NCBI GenBank assembly: GCA_026936325.1
Contig: JAPTHN010000015.1
Coordinates: 18,224,624 to 18,288,623 of the forward strand
Direction of reading: 5' to 3'
Origin: Platynereis dumerilii
Lineage: Eukaryota; Annelida; Polychaeta; Phyllodocida; Nereididae
Length of the DNA: 64,000 bases
The notes under the pieces were generated by a model, which searched no databases, had not been told where the DNA came from, and worked only from the letters and a program-made list of their open reading frames with translations. How positions within the stretch are numbered: position 1 is the stretch's first letter; each line of letters starts with the position of its first letter. A program made the translations under genes and the position numbers. Below are positions 55,860 through 64,000 of this stretch, one piece after another.

Positions 55860-57410
55860 GTGTCTGTCTAACACCTCTCAAGTGGTAACAATTAAATGTG
55901 AAATAATAGACTTTTTGTTCAAATTAATTAATATGTTGTCATATAATATACTTTTTGTCAAATTAATTGACATGTTGATTTGGTAATTATTGAAGATATT
56001 GTAATCATTTTCTCCAATATCAATAATTGCGTCTACCTGGTCTTTATATAGAATAATTACAAGAGGAACAATCCAACACTTCTAGATGATTAGGTCTGAC
56101 CTTTTGCCATCTCTGTTACTATTGTCTAATAATTAGTCAGGTTGCTGATTAGTCATATAATTGATTGATTCTGGATATGATTATGTCAGAATATATTCCA
56201 ATTAAAATTGTGTAAATGCATACATGTCTCATACACTCCTGAGAAGTTGAGTCATCTGGGGAAGATAATCTTATGACTCATAATTTCATATTTAGCCCTA
56301 CTCATTTCTTCTCTACACCTTATTTCTGAAGCAGAATATAAGCCTAACCAGAGTTTTAAGACAAAACAAGTACAATCTTACAATTGGTCATTTAGTTCAC
56401 CTGTGATTATTTTGGCTCATTGTTTATTTGCGCTAAATATCTTAGAAAATGTGAAAAGGATCTTACAGAAATAGAAACAGCATCAGATATCTGCATGACT
56501 GACCTATGATATTTCAGTCCAATTGTTTCTTTCGGTTAATTATTTGAGGCACAGTTTATGCACAAGTGAAGTTAGCTCTGTGATCCTGAATTTTGAATGA
56601 TGAGGCGTAAAAATGGAGGTGATGCGTTGTTATGGGGAACCAGTCAGCACCATCCAGCAGCCCCCTGCTTCTGCAACCAAGTGATGAAGTGTTAATGTTA
56701 TGCCACCAGATGTAACTTGAATTTATTTCCTCCAAATGAAAAAAGGATATTTTCATCTTGAGATGTTTGCTGGAATTCGTGCTGGCTTTTTTTCTCTATA
56801 GATGCTGTTATGAGATTTTTCGGTGGATTTGTGGTTCATGCACATGTAGGCCTATAATTGTTGAGATAGTGCAATGTGTTGGTCTATACTAAGTCTCGTT
56901 TACAAGAAGACTTCAAAAATATGCTTTTAACAACTTTTATAACATTTACATTGCTGGTCCATTGACGGTCCCATCCACTCATGTTGTTAGGAAAACATTT
57001 ATCCAGAATGATATTAATCAAATGTTCAAACCTCGGCAAAGTTGGACTTCCATTTGCTTTTTTATTGTTTTTAGAGTGACGTCTTGAGTGTTGAGTGACC
57101 ACTGCGTTTGTGATTATGTTTCATTGCCTTCATAAGTCTTGATCAGCATGCAATTGCCACCCTATTTCACTTCATCATTTCAATCACTGGGCATTTGCCC
57201 ATCAATTTTGATTCTTCATGTACTTATGTTTAAGGGCTTACAGTGCATGTTTGTCGCCAGAGCCAAAGATCTTCATGTGCTTCTTGGAGGACGTTGAGAT
57301 CGAGTAAAACAATGCACTTGTGTCTCCACCTACATGTACTTTGAATTCAATTTTGAATTGGGACTAGATGTAATATATATGCGGTCTTGAGCTAAGTAGC
57401 TTAACAAGTT
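55860..57410. other. Intergenic DNA, nothing recognised
   Basis: AT-rich; no supported feature. Confidence 0.4.
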
Positions 57411-57418
57411 AATGCAGG

Positions 57419-57529
57419 ATCATGAAAACGACACAGCCGAGAAGATAAATTGCAAAGCAAAGTTTTGGAAATGTATTGCCAGAAAGTTAACATTACAATT
57501 TATCATCTTGGCTGTGTCGTCTTCATGCT
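57419..57529. mobile_element. Foldback element/long hairpin, 111 bp
   Basis: atgaaaacgacacagccgag / cttggctgtgtcgtcttcat with gaagataaattg / caatttatcatc continuing the stem: about 37-nt arms with few mismatches and a loop of about 35 nt. It could be a MITE or a hairpin RNA precursor. Confidence 0.7.
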
Positions 57530-59149
57530 TTGGCATTTTAAATCTTGTTGAGCTACTTGTCGCATGTATTTTATGTAGGAGATCATTTGATTCTTCTGAA
57601 GTATCTCTACATCTTGGTGTCATGATAAAGTTGTCAAATGGCACTCTTCAGTATTCTAGGCAAGGTAGCATGATAAGTTCAAAGAGTTGGGTCAAAAGCA
57701 ATTAGGAGCCAATTCTAGAGTTTTCAATTTTTTGGAACCTTGATGAATTCTGTTATTTGAGGGGCTCATTTTTTGGCTTTGAGCCTAAATGTTTAATTGT
57801 GCAAACCAATCTGGGTGACAATAGTTGAAAAGGGCACACACATAGCACACATTGAGATTGAATAGTACTATGGTGAATACTAAATTCTGTTTTCTGTTTT
57901 CATTGCATTTGTAGCTTTTGTGCAGTTTCAATTATCCGTTCAGGCCCTGGGCAGATGCCAAAAGGCCCGTTTGACCTGTAGTTAAAAAGGTCCTTGGAGT
58001 TTAAAAAGGTCTGAAGAGAAATCGTGGCCCTTAAGGCTCATCTAGAATTGATAATCATTCATTAGGGGTCTCTATGCTTAAATCACTTTCAATACTGTCT
58101 GATTCGACCCATATAGTGCCTAATTGGGGCGCCTACAGCCAAACGCTAGTCAGTATCAAGTCAAGCCAGTCAGGCCATTTAGGAGATCAAAGAGCCATTG
58201 TTCTCCACAAATGCAAACACCATTCACAAGTTGAGCCTTGAAAAAAAGGAGGGACACCTACGATCTTATAACTCGAGTTATGGACCCAGGGCAAGTTGCA
58301 CACAGCTACAGGGCAAACGCTTATAAGCCTTCTTAAAAGCAAAGATGGCCACAGTGATAGGACTATCGTAGGAGACTTATCTATGAAAGCCTGGACCTCA
58401 CAAACAAAAAGGTCATTGATTGCCCCTCCCCTTTTTTACCTGGGGGCTTCTGGGGCCCTTCGTCATGTCTGGATATGCTTCACTGGTGTTTGCTGTGAAT
58501 GTATATCATGTGTTTTAAAGTCATGATACTAAATCTTGTCTTAATACAGGACGCTATAGGCTCGATTTCACCAACAATGTTTAAAATTTTCAGTCTAAGT
58601 AGTTAGACCTAGTCTCCATAGACATCGTTTAACCTTTAAACACTGTCCATATTAAATACATTTCACCACGGATGTTTATTATTTTCTTAACTCGGTCTAC
58701 AAAGACAGCGTTTATTTAAGTTTAAACAGTCTAATAAGTAGAAATAGCGCAATTAAGTAATGTTGTTCACACCAACAAACCCAGTTGGGAGTGTCTGATC
58801 AATAAGCCAACCATGCCATGTGTGTGGAGGCACCATTGGGTGCTGACCAGGCTATCCCTCCTGGGGGGGGGGATGGATTTTTGGTGAAAAAAAAGTTTGT
58901 TCCACACTTTAAACTGAAAGAAAACGTTTGTTCAGCACATGAAAAAAGAAGTTCAAACCAATGCTTGGGGGGGGGAGTGTACTGCAATGTTTAAATTGCG
59001 ATAATAAAAAAGTCCACTGCTTCTTCACAAACTTTGCAAGTGAAAAAGTTTGTCACAGGGGTGAAACAGATAGCCGCTAAAATGCTACTGGTTGGCCCCT
59101 GGGTCAAGTCAAGCGGAAAAAAGAAATGATTTTTTAGTTTTTCAGAATA

Positions 59150-59771
59150 GGGGAGATTGGGGCACCATGAGACGTTTTTAGCCGTTTGTGCCAGTGAGCC
59201 TAAAGTTTCAATGTTTGGCAAATAAGCTTTAATTGCATGAGGAAGCAACATTAATACAAACTTCATTTAAACTGGCTCGAGGTACCCCATCTCAAATTGC
59301 TCATGGTGCCCCATTTGTAAATTTCATCTATTGGTGCATTTCACCAATTTCCAGTTTATCCCAGTACCAATGTCATGACATCATCCTAGCACATGCTTTA
59401 CCTTCCTTTTAAAAGCAGAATAAGTTTTATCAAGATGTTTCTTAAAATAGTTAAAGTACCAGGAAAAAAAGAACCATGGAGTGCTCAATATTTTACTTTT
59501 CATTGGTCAAAACCATTTTTCTCAATTCTTGATCAGACATTGCAAAGAAAGATTATGGTTGCTACATTGAAACCTCTGTTTTTAAACTCAAGTTTTTAAA
59601 TTATCACCAACACTCACAGATATTTAAGATCTAATAGCCGCATGAGCACTCACAACTCCTTGACACAGCCATCACCACTAAATGGTCCACCTATCGAGTT
59701 AATCTGTCACAACGTTTCTGCAGAGGCCATGGGTCATGGTGCCCAATGGCTCATGATGCCCAACTCTCCCC
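59150..59771 (+). mobile_element. Nested TA-flanked transposon A, 622 bp
   Basis: Ends ggggagattggggcaccatg / tcatgatgcccaactctccc with TA on each side. Words ggtgcccca/tggggca recur in both orientations inside. Lies within the 58557 element. Confidence 0.75.
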
Positions 59772-60689
59772 TATGTTACTATGATGTGGTGAGAAGAATA
59801 ACTGCCAGTCAAAAATAAATCAAGCATCAGCTCTTTATATGTACGATCTAAATGCAACATAATTCTTACAAATTTCCCTTGTTTCATTCTTCCATTAAAA
59901 TTTAAATAAATAAATAATTTTTTTAAAGATTATTTTTTAAAATTTTGAAAACTTTTCAGAAAGTTTTAAAAAGCGGATCCTAAAAATTTTATTTTTGAAG
60001 TTCAGCTCAATGCCCAGATTTCAAGTAACTGCCGGAAAGTTATGTTTTTCAAATTCTCCAGAATTTGGTCCATATATATTATCAAAAAAAATCAAGAGCT
60101 TTCAACTATTGCTGTTGTGCTCTTGATGCGTCACAAAATCATGGCATACCACGCTCACATTTTTCTTACACTTGCCTGAATTTTTACGATCCAAAGTTTC
60201 CAATTGTTTAAGGAGTGGCTGTCTCCGGTACGCCAATTCTCAAGATTTACACAATTATTTTCACTTTACAAATTTCCCTCACTTTTGGAAAAATTAATTT
60301 TCTAAAATGTAGACAGTTTTCAATTTTATCTTTGCATCACTGCTATGAAATACAGAGAAAGGACAAATACATTGAACAGCTAGCTGGTCTGGAAAATGTT
60401 TGGAAGTTTCTTGAAAATAAAAAACCACTTTGAAAGTAGGTATTTGGGTTTTCAGTGTTGTCATTATTTCGAATCTGCTTCATCATTAATTTGCCACAAA
60501 ACGTTACTTTTCCTCTGAGTGATTTTTTTTTTTTGGGGGGGGAGGGGGCCTAGCTCCTAGCCCCCTATAAGCCCCACCCTCCCCAAGCCTCCCTAGATCC
60601 ACTACAAGCCTATTTCGGACTCGGCAGGATGAATCTTCCACATCCCTGTTGTCACTGTCCGGTCTGTCACCCATATAGCCTGACATATA

Positions 60690-61984
60690 CAGGGTGACCC
60701 ACCTCAACTTGTGCATGACTTTAACGTGTTAACAGAAGACAACAAAAATGATACAGTTAATTTTTCAAAACACATTTGTCTAAATGGTAGTTATGGCTAC
60801 TACAAAAAGTGAGTTGTAAGCTTCTGCAGTTATTCCATCAAAAGTGACAGGCAGGTGAAAATTTGTCGTCATTTTTGTTTGTGCCGAAAAATCAGCTGAG
60901 AAGAATTCAAATTGCACCCGTGTCAACCAAAACCTCAGCAACTGCCAGAAATAACACTGATATGCAAAGGGATATTCTTAGGGAGGTGAATAGATGGTAT
61001 TTGTGAGTTTTAGAGTCAAGTGTATGTTACCAGGTCAGCAAATTTAGAATGGCAACCTGTCGGAGACAAACAAGTCAAAATTTGCAAAACCATTTGCATA
61101 ACTGACAGTCAGATGATTGCAAACACAAAATAGTTAGGTGTTGTGATTGTCTGAGTCATTAGAAACGTAAAACATGACACTCGGTTTTTAGAAGCATAGA
61201 GAAAAAGTATAGCAACACTTCTACAAAAATCTATTTTTGATGTCGTCTGGAAAGTCACAAATTTCCATCCCTCAAAATCTAGTCTTAATTTGACCAACAT
61301 TTGTGATGAAAACACATGGATTTTTAATACTACCAGGTGCAGAATATTCCCCTCAATAAATTCATCATGTCATATGACCTAGAAATCCAAACCAAGTCAT
61401 TTTTATTGGAAATATAAGATTCATGGTTGACAATTTGCACACATTATTGGAACAATGATTAAAGTGGCCAATACACACATCAATACTGAAATTGCAAGTG
61501 GTGAATGATATTCCCTTGTAAGATAAAGCTATTCTAATGATTATTATGAGTGGTAACAACAACTTTTTCCCAGCCAGCCTTGGAATTGACCTGAGTAATT
61601 TACCAGCATGAAAATAGTGCACTGCGCCAGGACAGTATTTGGGCTTCCTGACTTAATAAACGCAAACCTCCTTCAAAGAAAAACCCTGGCACTACTTTGT
61701 TATAGCTTCTGTAATACAGTACATGCATTACATGTGATCCCAAAATTTTTTCCGAAGGTTGACAGAGCTAAATTGTTAAAAATCAGAAAAAAAGCTATGC
61801 AAAAAATTGAACTCTTTTTCCGAGTCCAATTTTAACCGAAAATGAACCAAACTTGCATAATGCTCTTCTCTTGGCTCTTGCCACTGAAACTTTTATTTGG
61901 CGTTTTCAATGGAAATCCCAAACTGTGTCAGTAAGCATCTTTTTGGTTGCAACATCAATGCACAAGTTGAGGTGGGTCACCCTG
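60690..61984 (+). mobile_element. Nested TA-flanked mariner-size element B, 1295 bp
   Basis: Ends cagggtgacccacctcaact / agttgaggtgggtcaccctg, inverted and perfect over about 26 bp, flanked by TA (60688-60689, 61985-61986). End sequence, TA target and length fit Tc1/mariner elements. No transposase motif could be read on either strand, so it is decayed or non-autonomous. Confidence 0.8.
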
Positions 61985-62913
61985 TATCTACCACATTTTG
62001 ACTTGGACAGAGTTTAAACACGTTAGACCTGGGTTTGACTAGGTCTAAATTTATTAAATTTTAAATAGTGTCTTAAAGCTAGACTGTCTTGGTGAAATGT
62101 GTTTTAAAGTTAAACATGTCTAACTTGTATTTAAACATTGTTTAAAAAATAAACTAGGTTGGTGAAATCGAGCCTATAACTTTAAAAACTTTAAATAAAT
62201 AAGCCTTAGATGAATACCTTTGGCCAGCTTCTTCTTCTTCTTCCTTTCCTTCCAACCACTTTTTCAGGTGAACATCCATAGACTCTGTAGTAAAAGCAGT
62301 TCTTCCAATAGCATTTAATTTGAAACAGATAAAAGTCACTAAAAACAATAACTAAATCCAGCTTGAAAAAGAAATTGATTACTTTTGATTTTGCTTGTTA
62401 AAATACTTGGCAGAAATGCTAATTTTTACCTGAAATATTGCCACATTCATTGTGCAAAACAGCAGAAATTAAGAGATATTATTCAGTAATTTTAGTATCT
62501 ATACCTCAGTCTTATTTGGCTGCACACTGCACATTTGAATGCATTTAGTAAATGGCTAAAATGCTGATTTCGAATTAATCGGTGCCTTGGTCTCCAATGC
62601 CACACACCTGAGGCAGGTGCGTCTTTCATGTGGCGCAGGTGAAGCTGCCTCTGCTCTGCCTCCAAATATGCTTTTAACCATAAGCCACTGTTAGCTTCTG
62701 TTATAGTTCTGATGATAAATTGCCTGCTTCATTCTCCGTAACAATACTGTGGCTGTATGATGAATGGGTTAGGGTAGTTATGAAGCTTTATGGGTGTTGT
62801 ACACAAAAGGACATATTGCACCAAAAAGTATGCAAATTCCATTTTTCTCCCTTACATTTTTTTCCTTTTTTTACTTTTTAGGAGTTATCTGTACAAAATC
62901 ACTCAACCATGAA

Positions 62914-62997
62914 CACGTGGTGCCTTGCGCGAGCCGCGGGACGTGACGTGGGTACGTCATGACGTAATTGACGTCATAGCTAATTAGGATGACGTCA
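62914..62997. promoter_or_regulatory. Dense CRE (CREB/ATF) cluster with an E-box
   Basis: CACGTG at 62914-62919, then TGACGT 62944-62949, TACGTCA 62953-62959, TGACGTAA 62960-62967, and two perfect TGACGTCA palindromes at 62969-62976 and 62990-62997. A locally GC-rich, CpG-containing stretch (gcgcgagccgcgggacgtga) precedes them. It may be a promoter or enhancer of a neighbour gene, or transposon-derived like the CRE-bearing elements at 32059 and 47853. Confidence 0.45.
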
Positions 62998-63069
62998 TAG
63001 CTGTGTCACCATTGTCACCCTTGATGGTCATCTGCCTTATTTCAGATAAAAGGGCAAGGCATCTTCCTC

Positions 63070-63240
63070 CTTGGGTCGTGAGTTCGATTCTAGCCTGAGG
63101 CTTCAGGCAAGTTGGGCCAGATCATGGATGGGCCATCGGCTGCTCATCTCAATCATCCTTCATCTAATTTTGCCTGATAAAAGCCATGGCCTTGTCTGTC
63201 CCAATTAGCTGCCAGGTTATGAGGTTAAGAAAAGTCAAGA
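63070..63240 (+). mobile_element. tRNA-derived SINE, variant family
   Basis: B-box-like gtgagttcgattctagcctg, body gttgggccagatcatggatg, catctcaatcatccttcatc and cccaattagctgccag. Related to the common SINE but diverged. Confidence 0.55.
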
Positions 63241-63344
63241 TAAAAATCTCATCTATACAGTTCTCCCTTCGACAAGGAAATCCCTTCTGTATGCGCACGT
63301 ATGAAGTGGACAATGTGGACATGTATAGTGCAGTGGTTTTTTGT

Positions 63345-63735
63345 TTTGGTTGGATGGGTGGATGATTGGGCTTTACGTCCTGTTTTTGTGCACTCGGTAT
63401 GTTGAATTTTTTATCTAATTAGGAGAGGAGAAGGAGACAACAATCAGGCAAAGGAGTATTTAAAACTGCTGTCCATCATATCAGTGTCGTCCCTATGGGG
63501 GGGCACAGGGGGCACGTGCCCCCCATATTGGACCGGTGCCCCCCCATATGAACTTTCCAACTCTGGCTAAAATATAAAATAAGCATAGTGGGTGCCCCCC
63601 CAAAGAATCTCGTGCCCCCCCAGGTGCCCCCCCCCCCGCTCGAGACCCCCCAGTTACGCCACTGCATCATATGTCAGGTGACTCGGCCAGAGCAGTAATC
63701 GAACCCGGATTTTGTCGACGGAAGAGGTTGAATAT
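63345..63735 (-). mobile_element. tRNA-derived SINE split by a hAT element
   Basis: Tail gggctttacgtcctgttttt and cagtttta-type body at 63369-63473. The head (gtcaggtgactcggccagag, aatcgaacccgga) resumes after the insertion at 63673. The two halves belong to one inverted copy. Confidence 0.75.
63482..63664 (+). mobile_element. hAT-type MITE, 183 bp, nested in a SINE
   Basis: Ends cagtgtcgtccctatggggg / ccccccagttacgccactg (CAGTGGCGTA type), flanked by a perfect 8-bp target duplication catcatat (63474-63481, 63665-63672). C/G-run rich (gtgccccccc). Confidence 0.93.
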
Positions 63736-63973
63736 ATACCTGTACCACAAGGAGGTTCCTCACCGCTTTTGCTTCTAACAAACCTGCAGAAAGTTACAAT
63801 AAGGAGAGAGTCCAAGAGAATGCACTCCCGCGAAAGACCACCCCTCGGTTAGTGCTCATAGAGTGGTCTTACAAATCGTGGACCACTGTATTGTCTCAAT
63901 TTGTCTGGTTGCATCATTGTAAGATCATGACAGTCTGGTTGCACATCTTCAAGCTTTTTTTTTTCTTTTGCAG

Positions 63974-64000
63974 GGAGCCTGTTCACTTCAATTTTCACTG
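63974..64000 (+). other. Possible start of an exon of a neighbouring gene
   Basis: A strong acceptor, about 19 pyrimidines (ttttttttttcttttg-cag), precedes ggagcctgttcacttc. In one frame this reads EPVHFNFH, open to the window end. It is too short to assign; Diaph already ended at 50643. Confidence 0.25.

Larger units (their letters stand above)
58557..62176 (+). mobile_element. 3.6-kb TA-flanked DNA transposon containing two others
   Basis: Ends taggctcgatttcaccaac / gttggtgaaatcgagccta are perfect 19-bp inverted repeats flanked by TA. Both sub-terminal regions repeat an atttcaccaa word about 100 bp in and are rich in gtttaaa and agacctagt words. Without its two insertions it is about 1.7 kb. 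No intact transposase was found, so it is non-autonomous or dead. Superfamily not settled. Confidence 0.75.

Overview
The window is AT-rich animal DNA dominated by one large gene on the + strand: a diaphanous-related formin (Diaph/dia). I could thread 23 coding exons with GT-AG introns and consistent phases from the ATG at 7167 to the stop at 50641-50643. They give a predicted protein of 1249 aa, close to vertebrate DIAPH proteins, with the full DRF order: basic N-terminus, GTPase-binding region, diaphanous inhibitory domain, dimerisation/coiled coil, proline-rich FH1, FH2 and DAD. The intron-rich gene, tRNA-derived SINEs (one with a Deu-like core), an uninterrupted non-LTR reverse transcriptase and many small DNA transposons suggest a non-vertebrate bilaterian, most likely a marine invertebrate. 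I cannot name the species.

Layout. 1-7166: upstream DNA with SINE pieces, a hAT-like relic and no recognisable coding sequence. 7167-7457: first coding exon. 7458-30117: a 22.7 kb intron 1 holding MITEs, a 379-bp hAT element, tRNA-SINEs, an unidentified decayed coding relic, two inverted copies of one repeat, and a 5'-truncated LINE of about 2.9 kb on the - strand. 30118-47686: exons 2-22. Their introns hold a 1.36-kb minisatellite of 16-bp units (intron 6), a pyrimidine-rich minisatellite abutting exon 3, nested transposons (introns 2 and 15) and a TC-rich array beside the FH1 exon. 47687-50299: intron 22, with a TA-flanked transposon and a candidate alternative last exon. 50300-50643: main last exon, followed by a probable 2-kb 3' UTR with a 13-bp repeat array. 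52650-64000: intergenic DNA with SINEs, a 3.6-kb TA-flanked transposon containing two further TA-flanked transposons, a dense cluster of CRE (TGACGTCA) sites, and a strong splice acceptor at the very end that may open a neighbouring gene.

The formin should be a Rho-GTPase effector. The N-terminal GBD/DID binds the C-terminal DAD in the resting state, Rho-GTP releases it, and FH1-FH2 then nucleates and elongates actin. The sequence suggests isoform choice at two places: a 42-nt in-frame cassette exon in the FH2 leader, and alternative last exons just after the DAD, where autoinhibition would be tuned. No new multi-gene system is visible. The most unusual material is that splice variation, the transposon-borne CRE palindromes, the permuted repeat modules flanking exon 3 and the layered transposon insertions.
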